From UMGS1474 sp050946775 (lineage in GTDB: Bacteria > Bacillota > Clostridia > Oscillospirales > Acutalibacteraceae): a stretch of 12,375 nt of DNA. Both the position numbers and the translations under genes were made by a program. The notes beneath the pieces are model-generated. The model was not told the origin of the DNA. It saw nothing but the letters and a program-made list of their open reading frames with translations, and did not search any database. Positions 7,901-12,375 of the stretch are shown here, piece by piece. Location: assembly GCA_050946775.1 (NCBI GenBank), contig JBMNVL010000056.1, forward strand, positions 1 through 12,375, written 5' to 3'. How positions within the stretch are numbered: the stretch's first letter is position 1; each line of letters begins with the position of its first letter.

Positions 7901-9410
7901 GATGGCCGACGCGTGGGCGCGCCATCCCGCTTCCATGGCGCAGCTGCCGACCTACGATCTGCCGCTGACCCATTACTTTGTGAACCTCGACGGACAGGAG
8001 CAATCCAACGGCCCGATCCATCCGGCGGATAAGATTCCGGTGGCCGAGCGGTTCACCGCGGCAGTGCGAAACATGGTTTACGGCGGCCAGGACGGGTATT
8101 CCGCTCCGGCTTATAAGAGCATGACGGTATCCGGCAACCGGATCCTCGTCACCTTCGATCAGGCGGGTTCGGGTTTACGGATCAAGACGGGGGATACCCT
8201 GCACGGCTTTGCCATCGCCGGGGAAGACGGACGCTACGTCAGTGCCGACGCGGTGATTGTGTCGGCTGATACCGTGGCGGTGTCCAATCCCCACGTGGCC
8301 GAGCCCAGGAACGTGACCTACGCCTTCGCCACCACGGCGACCGGCGCCAATCTCACGGGTGGTTCGGGTATCGCGGCGGCGCCCTTCCGCACCGACCGGA
8401 ACACCGTCGACGCCCTTTTGTACCGCCCCAAGGATTGGCAGTACGCCGACGGCCAGGTATGGACGGTCGGCGGCAGCAACGACAACACCAAGTGGGACGA
8501 CGTCTGGCAGTCGGACAAAGCGACGTTGAGTTTTGATAGCGCGACCAAGGCCGAGGGCGTCGCTTCTTTGAAGATCGCCCAGCCCTCCGGCACCGTCACC
8601 GTCGGCCCGGTCTACGGTCTGCGCAACGCCGACAATTCCTTGGCGGGATACCGGTATCTCACCGTGCGGATCAAAAACCCCGACGACCGGGATAAGACGA
8701 TGCGCCTGCGGTTCACCCAGGGCGCCGGAAACGTCTATCACGCGGCGCTGGCGGATTCCGCCGAGAAGGAGACCCGCGTTACTCTGCCGGCCGGCAGCGA
8801 TTTTACCGCCTACACCTTCGATCTGGGGCAGTTGCTCAACGCCCGCAGCCAGTGGATCAGCGACGACGCGACGATAGACAGCGTGCTGGCCAGCGCCAAT
8901 CTGTCCTTTGTGTTCAACGACAGCGAGGCGGGCACGGTCTATCTCGACGGGGTGCAGTTCGGCATTACCCCGGCGATCGGGGAGGATACCCCCGATTTGA
9001 CGGCGCTGGCGGCGGCCGTCGCCGCGGCAAAAGCGGAGGCGGCCAAAACCGACGTCTATACCGCCGAGAGTATCGCCACGCTGAACGGGGTCATTGACGC
9101 GGCTCAAGCGGTGCTGGCGGATCCCGCCGCCACCCAGGCGCAGATCGACGCCGCCAACGCGGCGCTGGATCAAGCGATCGCCGCGCTGGAAAAAGCGGAG
9201 CCGGCGCCGACCGTTATTCCCGGTGACGTGGACGGCAGTGGGGAGGTGACGGCCGCCGACGCGCTGATGGCGCTGCAGGCGGCGACCGGAAAAATCGATC
9301 TGACCGGCACCGAGGCTGCGGCCGCCGACGTGGACGGCAGCGACGGCGTCACCGCTTCGGACGCGCTGATGATCCTGCAATACGTGACCGGCAAGATCGA
9401 GTCGTTCTGA
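4725..9410 (+). CDS. Secreted dockerin-bearing sialate-O-acetylesterase-like (SGNH) multi-module protein
   Basis: A 1561-aa exported esterase candidate. ATG 4725 follows AGGAAAGGGG at 8 nt and encodes the same signal peptide as the upstream paralogue. Order: CBM-like beta module (30-177), helical segments (180-315), beta module (317-455), helical segments (457-585), beta module (586-737), sialate O-acetylesterase domain (about 742-1225), a further beta/CBM-like module (about 1233-1413), a FIVAR segment (1424-1491) and a type I dockerin (1498-1559). Esterase evidence: lead-in F-A-N-G-M-M-F-Q-Q-N-K-P, nucleophile motif G-G-Q-S-N-M (Ser839), P-L-G-G-T-Y-I-E-A-W (928-937), W-Y-Q-G-E-T-N (993-999) and I-H-P (His1099). 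Such enzymes remove acetyl groups from sialic acids or, in plant-degrading bacteria, from other glycans; the substrate is not readable here. The acidic residue normally just before I-H-P is absent (G-P-I-H-P). The dockerin implies docking onto a cohesin scaffold outside this window. Confidence 0.92.
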   Translation: MNVLRKLTALLLCVLLAVPTLALPAAAEGIDDYVIARFQYTALGSGVEKGVGSGTNQQYYLAEPLDLTPFGVSESNKTITAPDVYLQMDVLATYKEKNNIVFLQPHSGSSLLNAQASAAERAAMDKTAGRWYTVTSPVAFPKHGGNNDGIDVADIRWMTFFIPAADSIQMKNLRIVKIADGDMRQLLTDAVAAPLPNGEDGYLSLTDYNAAKADAQALLDNASATGGDMMTAYNLLKTERESLVEKPTGVDKTALQAAVDEDEPQGNFGRLAVQALRDAKTAGQAVLDDPMADQFAVNDALQVILDAKAALKDTTYQVAAFPPFAGADENGVYTWSINGAINSPTAQLDQAVDLSNHAADKLRFRVDIRLVDGDIASVGNLTLQPRDIDGQMENVWDSSAKNVLGDGEWHTFERDFASNMKFQNWAQVLTGGFHFQSSAPITLEVRRMRIDDVTVEESMAILRQKMDTDVGDESLYPAGVWQTYQAALAAGEQAMIDAACDEDVWQAIDTLQAALDELGNRGVLMEALKKEPDPAKTFSKESLAALAAAKAAAQQTLTSETATDADIDAALAALNAAWDGLVETTFLGGQFPMSDFAEQNWHSGRGRVDGGTFIYNGPAAHVNSPVGYAVTPPDLEKHDPTKLYMQFDVYFEEDSAASFDTFFIRPANSQGVAILNHDATVAVNAAGKQPGQWHTVSIPMQTTVDLSKIGGMSFYMLDNDQSHVYDLRVKDFRIVDLSAEPVLNSLFANGMMFQQNKPVAVFGQGGEGQTVTAALYKDGQTEPVGTGTAAVDANGSWRIDLPAQPGGYDTYTLTVSGGAITYTFTDILIGEVWVAGGQSNMEYRIQHDVNNTAILARNDPYVRVFFEPSLIYNNDVDQPLTPDFNVRGSVWFDGTNTSRLNGTSSVAYNMALALRQELDVPVGFLNVPLGGTYIEAWISREGIESSAAVKSYLQEHGRYFDENNWPQTFNRMSALYNQKIGALSGYNVAGALWYQGETNLGAGDIGIYTDLLELLQQDWGRTFGFGEEEMPFVFAHIAPHTYGVSGIPQDTVMAYFWEAMADAWARHPASMAQLPTYDLPLTHYFVNLDGQEQSNGPIHPADKIPVAERFTAAVRNMVYGGQDGYSAPAYKSMTVSGNRILVTFDQAGSGLRIKTGDTLHGFAIAGEDGRYVSADAVIVSADTVAVSNPHVAEPRNVTYAFATTATGANLTGGSGIAAAPFRTDRNTVDALLYRPKDWQYADGQVWTVGGSNDNTKWDDVWQSDKATLSFDSATKAEGVASLKIAQPSGTVTVGPVYGLRNADNSLAGYRYLTVRIKNPDDRDKTMRLRFTQGAGNVYHAALADSAEKETRVTLPAGSDFTAYTFDLGQLLNARSQWISDDATIDSVLASANLSFVFNDSEAGTVYLDGVQFGITPAIGEDTPDLTALAAAVAAAKAEAAKTDVYTAESIATLNGVIDAAQAVLADPAATQAQIDAANAALDQAIAALEKAEPAPTVIPGDVDGSGEVTAADALMALQAATGKIDLTGTEAAAADVDGSDGVTASDALMILQYVTGKIESF
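9216..9401 (+). other. Type I dockerin domain (within the esterase gene)
   Basis: Two tandem calcium-binding F-hand-like repeats. The first has Asp1501, Asp1503, Ser1505 and Asp1512 in the D-x-D-x-S spacing with Asp at position 12, followed by A-L-M-A-L-Q. The second has Asp1535, Asp1537, Ser1539 and Asp1546, followed by A-L-M-I-L-Q-Y-V. Each ends in T-G-K-I. The residues at loop positions 10-11, which determine cohesin choice in clostridial systems, are Ala-Ala and Ala-Ser. Dockerins bind cohesins on scaffoldins; no cohesin is seen in this window. Confidence 0.92.
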
Positions 9411-9439
9411 CACTTCAAAAAGGCTGACCCGTGATAAGG

Positions 9440-9474
9440 ACAGCGGGCTGAGGAAACTCAGCCCGCTGTTTTTG
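9440..9474 (+). terminator. Strong intrinsic terminator ending the secreted-protein operon
   Basis: A perfect 13-bp stem (9440-9452 with 9457-9469) is closed by a GAAA tetraloop and followed by a short T-run (9469-9473). It begins 29 nt after the stop of the dockerin gene. On the opposite strand the stem lacks a T-run, so it mainly serves the + strand. Confidence 0.9.
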
Positions 9475-9505
9475 TGCAAACCGGCGGCTCGACAGGAGCG
9501 GCCGG

Positions 9506-9814
9506 TCATTTTTCCGAAGGGAACCGGGGACGGTTTTGGCGACGGTCGATCTCCCGGGGCAGTTCCACGCCGATCAGCCGGGGCAGACTCATCAGCAGAC
9601 GGGTGGGCGCCGGCAGCAGCTCCAGTCCGTCCTCCAATACGTCGTCCAGCGCGGCCGGATCCCATTGCAGCAGCGCCCAGCCCTGCAGAGGATCGCCCCG
9701 AAACGCCGTCCGCCGGGTGTTGATATCCGCCGTAAAAAAGCCCAGTGCCGTCAGCGGCGGGATCAACGCCGCGCAAAAAGCCCCCAAAAACCGCGTCCAG
9801 AATCGTCGGCGCAT
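9506..9814 (-). CDS. Small membrane-anchored protein after spoIIP (positional equivalent of yqxA)
   Basis: A 102-aa protein whose ATG lies 3 nt beyond the spoIIP stop, with a perfect AAGGAGG overlapping the end of spoIIP at 7-nt spacing, so it is almost certainly translated from the same mRNA. Residues 8-28 form one hydrophobic membrane segment after a very basic start (M-R-R-R-F-W), followed by T-A-D-I-N-T-R-R and a soluble tail rich in Leu and Pro that ends in a basic, polar stretch. I do not recognise the family. In Bacillus the gene after spoIIP is yqxA, a small membrane protein; here the position and size agree but I cannot claim homology. A sporulation role is inferred from the operon only. 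Confidence 0.75.
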   Translation of the reverse strand: MRRRFWTRFLGAFCAALIPPLTALGFFTADINTRRTAFRGDPLQGWALLQWDPAALDDVLEDGLELLPAPTRLLMSLPRLIGVELPREIDRRQNRPRFPSEK

Positions 9815-9817
9815 CGG

Positions 9818-10903
9818 TCATCCTCCTTGTTTGTAATCGGCCAATACGGCGGCCAGCGTCTGTCCGACCAGTCCCCCGGAATAGACCGCCTCGGCGACGG
9901 TGTTGGCGTCGGTGCCGATTTCGATGAGCAGCGATCCCCGGGTGAGATGCTCGTTGTACCGGCTGGCGACCGCCGAAAGCGGACGCGCCAGCCCGGGATA
10001 GCGGGTCGCCAGCCCTTCCTGCAGCGCCAGCGCCAGACGGAGATTGTCCCGCCAATGGGGATGGGACGCGTCGGGATCATCCACCACCCCGGCGATGATC
10101 ATCACCTGTGCCGCCTTGCGGCCGTCCACCGTCACGGTGGGCTTGATCTTGGTGGTGTCGTCGGGCATGATGGCGTCCCGGTGGATATCCAAAACCACCT
10201 GTATGGTGGGATAGGCTTTGAGATTTTTTTGGATCGTCTGGGCGGCGCGGTCGTAGGCGCCGGTGTATTGGGGACTGTCGTGAACGGTCCTGTCGTGGAT
10301 CACTCCGATTCCGGCGTCCCGCAACCGGGCGGCGATCTCCTCGCCGACGGCGACCACGCTGTGGGCGGCGTCTTTGGTGCGGGTCACGTCGGAATCGTTA
10401 TAGTAGCCGGAGTAATAATCCATATAGCTTTCGGTGGTGTGGGTGTGAACGATCAGCACCTGCGGCGCGTCGGTGCCAGTCAGACGGATAGCCGGCGTTT
10501 TGCCGAACTGCCCGACAACGTCCACGTCGGTGCCGCTGCGGTTTTGCCAGGCGACGTGTCCTACCGCGATCTTGCCTGCCGGCAGCGCCTGTTCCACCAC
10601 CGTGCCGCCCTTTTGGGAACGGGGCGGCGCCGGCGCGTTGGTCAGAAGAGTGACGGGGGCAGAAGCCGTCGTCGAGGTCGACGCGGTTGAAAAGGTCGTC
10701 GTTCGCGGTGCCGGCGATCCGGCTCGCAGCCGTTCGCTGAGCGCCGCCGCCGCTTCCCGGGGCTGCCGCAGTCCCGCCGACAGCACCGCCGCCTTTTTGG
10801 TGACGGCACGCAGATCCTGCCAGATCCCCGGACAAACGACCAGCAGCGCCGCCGCCGTTACCAGCGCCGTTGTCACCTTCAAAATCCGGCTGATCCCGCG
10901 CAT
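9818..10903 (-). CDS. spoIIP: Stage II sporulation protein P (SpoIIP), engulfment peptidoglycan hydrolase
   Basis: SpoIIP is the amidase/endopeptidase of the SpoIIDMP complex that thins septal peptidoglycan and drives engulfment of the forespore. The 361-aa product has an N-terminal membrane anchor (about 7-27), a Ser/Thr/Pro-rich linker (about 60-100) and an amidase_3-like zinc domain (about 145-357). Likely metal and catalytic residues lie in V-H-T-H-T-T-E-S (His153/His155, Glu158), L-D-I-H-R-D (His241) and L-L-I-E-I-G-T-D-A-N-T (Glu328), all signatures of the family. The start at 10903 follows a G-rich ribosome-binding site (GGGGGG at 7 nt); an in-frame alternative is not needed. It lies 41 nt after gpr on the same strand, the order known from Bacillus and Clostridia, and continues into the small membrane-protein gene. 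Length is at the lower end for the family, mostly because the linker is short. Confidence 0.95.
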   Translation of the reverse strand: MRGISRILKVTTALVTAAALLVVCPGIWQDLRAVTKKAAVLSAGLRQPREAAAALSERLRAGSPAPRTTTFSTASTSTTASAPVTLLTNAPAPPRSQKGGTVVEQALPAGKIAVGHVAWQNRSGTDVDVVGQFGKTPAIRLTGTDAPQVLIVHTHTTESYMDYYSGYYNDSDVTRTKDAAHSVVAVGEEIAARLRDAGIGVIHDRTVHDSPQYTGAYDRAAQTIQKNLKAYPTIQVVLDIHRDAIMPDDTTKIKPTVTVDGRKAAQVMIIAGVVDDPDASHPHWRDNLRLALALQEGLATRYPGLARPLSAVASRYNEHLTRGSLLIEIGTDANTVAEAVYSGGLVGQTLAAVLADYKQGG

Positions 10904-10921
10904 ACCGCATCCCCCCGAAAA

Positions 10922-10950
10922 AGGGTATGCCGAAAAGGCGGCGGTTATTC
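10922..10950 (-). promoter_or_regulatory. Possible sigma-E-like promoter between gpr and spoIIP
   Basis: On the minus strand GAATAAC (10944-10950) and CATACCCT (10922-10929) are separated by 14 bp, resembling the sigma-E pattern (ATA-type -35, CATA-type -10). In Bacillus spoIIP is expressed in the mother cell under sigma-E. The predicted start would fall at the edge of the ribosome-binding site, leaving almost no leader, which weakens the call. The -35 overlaps the last codons of gpr. Confidence 0.3.
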
Positions 10951-11817
10951 CGCCAGCGCGATCAGCTCCAGCGGGGAATAGTCCGGTTGCAGCAGACGGT
11001 TGATGGTCATGGCGACCAGCCGGGACGCCCGGTCGATCAGCAGATCGATCTCCCGCGGGGTCACCATCATGGCGTGTCCCGCGGGAAAGGGATCGCCGTC
11101 CTCCTGCCCGGTCAACTCCATGGCGATGGTGGCGGCGTCCACCACCGTCGGCACCCCGACGGCGATCACCGGCACGCCGAGGGTATCGGCGCTCAGCGCC
11201 GCCCGGTGGTTGCCCACCCCCGATCCCGGCGCGATGCCGGTATCGGCGATCTGCACTGTGCGCCCCAGCCGCCCCAGATCCCGGCAGGCCAGCGCGTCCA
11301 CCGCAATCACCGCCGCCGGGTGGACCGCCGAGCAGACGCCCCGGACGATTTCGCCCGCCTCCACGCCAGTCTGCCCCAGTACACCGGGGGCGATTACCGC
11401 CGTCGGGCGCAGATCGCTCAGCCCGGCCGCGCGGGCAAATTCGCCCCGGATATGGCGGGTCGCCAGCACCATCGAGGCGACCTTGGGACCCAGCGCGTCG
11501 GGGGTGATCCGTTCGTTTCCAAGCCCTGCCACCACCACCGGCCCGGTTTGCGGAAGCAGCGCCTCCAGATACGTCGCCAACCGGCAGGCGGTGTCTTCCA
11601 TGGCGCCGCCGTGATCGGTCAGCGTCGGAAATTGAGCGGTCACGTAAGTGCCCCGGGGTTTGCCCAACACCTGTTCGGCGCGGTCGCTGTCGATGTGGAT
11701 GGTGGTCACGGTCATATCGCCGTCGCGGATCTGTTTTTGGCGGACGTCCCGTTCAGACAGGGGCTGTCCGGCGGCGCTTTCCACCGCTTCGGCGGCCAGA
11801 TCGGATCGAAAAGGCAT
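10945..11817 (-). CDS. gpr: GPR endopeptidase, germination protease for small acid-soluble spore proteins
   Basis: GPR is an aspartic-type (family A25) protease stored in the spore that degrades DNA-protecting SASPs at germination. The 290-aa product begins with F-R-S-D-L-A-x-E, the family's propeptide site, where the zymogen cuts itself in a sequence mimicking SASP targets. The conserved G-L-G-N-E-R-I-T-P-D-A-L-G-P (Asp107) and I-A-V-D-A-L-A-C-R-D (Asp174) match the two catalytic aspartates of the Bacillus enzyme, and their spacing agrees. D-T-G-I-x-P-G-S-G-V-G-N-x-R is also typical. The ATG at 11817 has AGGAGA about 7 nt upstream. It is shorter than Bacillus GPR (about 370 aa) but normal for Clostridia. 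First gene of a gpr-spoIIP operon, divergent from rpsT. Confidence 0.96.
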   Translation of the reverse strand: MPFRSDLAAEAVESAAGQPLSERDVRQKQIRDGDMTVTTIHIDSDRAEQVLGKPRGTYVTAQFPTLTDHGGAMEDTACRLATYLEALLPQTGPVVVAGLGNERITPDALGPKVASMVLATRHIRGEFARAAGLSDLRPTAVIAPGVLGQTGVEAGEIVRGVCSAVHPAAVIAVDALACRDLGRLGRTVQIADTGIAPGSGVGNHRAALSADTLGVPVIAVGVPTVVDAATIAMELTGQEDGDPFPAGHAMMVTPREIDLLIDRASRLVAMTINRLLQPDYSPLELIALAE

Positions 11818-11848
11818 GGCGAACTCTCCTTTTTTGAGGCGTTTGGAG

Positions 11849-11877
11849 TAGTATTTGAAGAAAAAATCCGGTTATTC
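11849..11877 (-). promoter_or_regulatory. Candidate forespore sigma-G (sigma-F/G) promoter of gpr
   Basis: On the minus strand GAATA (11873-11877) and AATACTA (11849-11855) are separated by 17 bp. This fits the sigma-G consensus (G-A-A-T-A type -35, C-A-T-x-x-T-A type -10) except for the first base of the -10. Transcription would start near 11842, about 25 nt before the gpr ATG. Forespore expression of gpr under sigma-F/G is established in Bacillus. Confidence 0.6.
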
Positions 11878-11889
11878 TGAAAAAAACAG

Positions 11890-11918
11890 TTGCTTTTTTG
11901 AAAAGAAAGTGGTATTAT
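11890..11918 (+). promoter_or_regulatory. Sigma-A-type promoter of rpsT
   Basis: TTGCTT (11890-11895) and TATTAT (11913-11918) have a 17-bp spacer within a strongly AT-rich stretch. The start would be near 11925, giving a leader of about 40 nt that carries AAGGAGG (11952-11958). The 148-bp interval 11818-11965 holds this promoter and the divergent gpr promoter and nothing else recognisable. Confidence 0.7.
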
Positions 11919-11965
11919 ATTTCAGCGTGATTTAGAAAAACCAGTTTTGCGAAGGAGGTGTGACC

Positions 11966-12220
11966 ATGCCCAACATTAAATCCGCGAAGAAGAGAGTGAA
12001 GGTCATCGCGACCAAAACCGCTCGCAACAAGGCCACCCGTTCGGCGCTGAAGACCGAGATCAAGAAGGCCAACGAGGCGATCGCGACCGGCGCCGCCGAC
12101 AAGGACGTCGCCGTCAAGCAGGCCGTCAAGAAGATCGACCAGGCCGTCGCGAAGGGGATCCTGCACAAGAATACCGCTGCACGGAGAAAGTCCGCCCTCG
12201 CGAAAAAAGCCAACGCGTAA
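11966..12220 (+). CDS. rpsT: 30S ribosomal protein S20
   Basis: S20 is a small basic helical protein that binds 16S rRNA in the body of the 30S subunit. The 84-aa product starts M-P-N-I-K-S-A-K-K-R-V and ends A-A-R-R-K-S-A-L-A-K-K-A-N-A, both diagnostic, and has the usual G-x-L-H-K-N-T-A near the C-terminus. ATG 11966 is preferred over the in-frame GTG at 11960 because AAGGAGG ends 7 nt before the ATG, and the GTG would overlap the Shine-Dalgarno region. Length is typical of the family. It is a single-gene transcript with its own promoter and terminator. Its position next to gpr/spoIIP, divergent here, is a conserved Firmicutes neighbourhood. Confidence 0.97.
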   Translation: MPNIKSAKKRVKVIATKTARNKATRSALKTEIKKANEAIATGAADKDVAVKQAVKKIDQAVAKGILHKNTAARRKSALAKKANA

Positions 12221-12230
12221 GGACCTGTAA

Positions 12231-12257
12231 AAAGCCACCCGCGGGTGGCTTTTTTTG
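12231..12257 (+). terminator. Intrinsic terminator of rpsT
   Basis: The self-complementary AGCCACCCGCGGGTGGCT (12234-12251) is flanked by A on the left and a T-run (12251-12256) on the right, starting about 10 nt after the rpsT stop. Stem extension with flanking A/T pairs makes it strong, and the A-run lets it work on the other strand too. Confidence 0.9.
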
Positions 12258-12262
12258 TTTGC

Positions 12263-12298
12263 AAAAAAAAAGATCCAAACGCCGCGGCGTTTGGATCT
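12263..12298 (-). terminator. Terminator of the convergent minus-strand gene: perfect 28-nt palindrome
   Basis: The 28 nt at 12271-12298 form a perfect palindrome (14-bp arms, AGATCCAAACGCCG and its complement). On the minus strand it is followed at once by a run of nine T (A at 12263-12271). It lies 11 nt after the stop of the gene entering from the right, so it is that gene's intrinsic terminator, placed back to back with the rpsT terminator. Confidence 0.85.
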
Positions 12299-12309
12299 CT
12301 TTGGTTTGT

Positions 12310-12375
12310 TTACTTTTGCGCCAGTTCGCGTTCCAGCCAGATGGCACCCACGTCCATGGCGTTGTAAAGCCCGAT
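12310..12375 (-). CDS. C-terminal fragment of an unrecognised gene, running off the right edge
   Basis: The last 21 codons and a TAA stop read on the minus strand, with residues including Y-N-A-M-D-V-G-A-I-W-L-E-R-E-L. The frame stays open to the window edge, and a textbook terminator follows directly, so this is a real gene end. In Bacillus the gene facing rpsT is holA (DNA polymerase III delta subunit), but these residues do not let me confirm that. Identity left open. Confidence 0.7.
   Translation of the reverse strand: MGLYNAMDVGAIWLERELAQK

Noticed and set aside
5031..8021. 996-codon open frame on the minus strand opposite the esterase gene
   Set aside because: Antisense shadow of the esterase: low-complexity composition, no recognisable motif, and no RBS or promoter supporting expression.
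9481..9505. Imperfect CCGGC.../...GCCGG inverted repeat as the terminator of the gpr-spoIIP operon
   Set aside because: The stem is interrupted and only a three-T run follows on the minus strand; too weak to call.
8175..10055. 626-codon minus-strand open frame spanning the esterase end, the terminator and part of spoIIP
   Set aside because: It crosses a strong terminator and overlaps two well-supported genes in other frames; its composition is typical of an antisense shadow.
9536..10690. 384-codon plus-strand open frame opposite spoIIP and the small membrane gene
   Set aside because: Antisense to clear spoIIP motifs, with no credible ribosome-binding site or family signature.
10927..11880. 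317-codon plus-strand open frame opposite gpr
   Set aside because: Antisense shadow of gpr, Arg/Gly/His-rich without motifs.
12126..12347. 73-codon minus-strand open frame over the rpsT end and both terminators
   Set aside because: It overlaps rpsT and two terminators in a different frame from the real minus-strand gene end at 12310-12375.

Overview
The window looks like a chromosomal segment of a high-GC, spore-forming member of the Clostridia, most likely an Oscillospirales/Ruminococcaceae-type gut or plant-fibre bacterium. Three things point there. The conserved Firmicutes block rpsT / gpr / spoIIP is present, so the cell makes endospores. A large secreted esterase ends in a type I dockerin, as in cellulosome-like systems of Clostridia. 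An IS200/IS605-type transposase of visibly lower GC lies at the left edge. The genus cannot be named from this sequence.

Layout. 1-563: the 3' part of an IS200-like tnpA (catalytic motifs intact, N-terminus outside the window), followed by its hairpin-rich right end. 564-824: a gene-free leader with phased A-tracts, a clear vegetative promoter (TTGTTT-17 bp-TATAAT) and a 5' UTR hairpin. 825-9410: a three-gene, apparently single-promoter operon on the + strand. It holds a 1218-aa secreted multi-module protein, a 46-aa acidic peptide with an excellent ribosome-binding site, and a 1561-aa secreted protein with the same signal peptide and first module, a sialate-O-acetylesterase-like SGNH domain and a C-terminal dockerin. 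It ends at a strong intrinsic terminator (GAAA tetraloop). 9506-11817: a minus-strand sporulation operon, gpr then spoIIP then a small membrane protein, behind a sigma-G-like promoter. 11890-12257: rpsT (ribosomal protein S20) with its own sigma-A-type promoter and terminator, divergent from gpr. 12271-12375: a perfect 28-nt palindrome and the last 21 codons of a convergent, unrecognised minus-strand gene.

How it fits together. The two giant secreted proteins share a build in which beta-rich, jelly-roll/CBM-like modules of about 140 aa alternate with alpha-helical FIVAR-like segments of about 65 aa. One carries an esterase and a dockerin, so it should plug into a cohesin-bearing scaffold and de-esterify glycans. 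The other has no recognisable catalytic domain, dockerin or wall anchor and may bind or bridge glycans. The first 231 nt of the two genes differ at only three synonymous positions, which suggests recent duplication or gene conversion. The 46-aa peptide between them is the least explained element and the best candidate for something undescribed. The sporulation genes and rpsT are ordinary core genome and mark where the accessory operon and the IS joined the conserved block.
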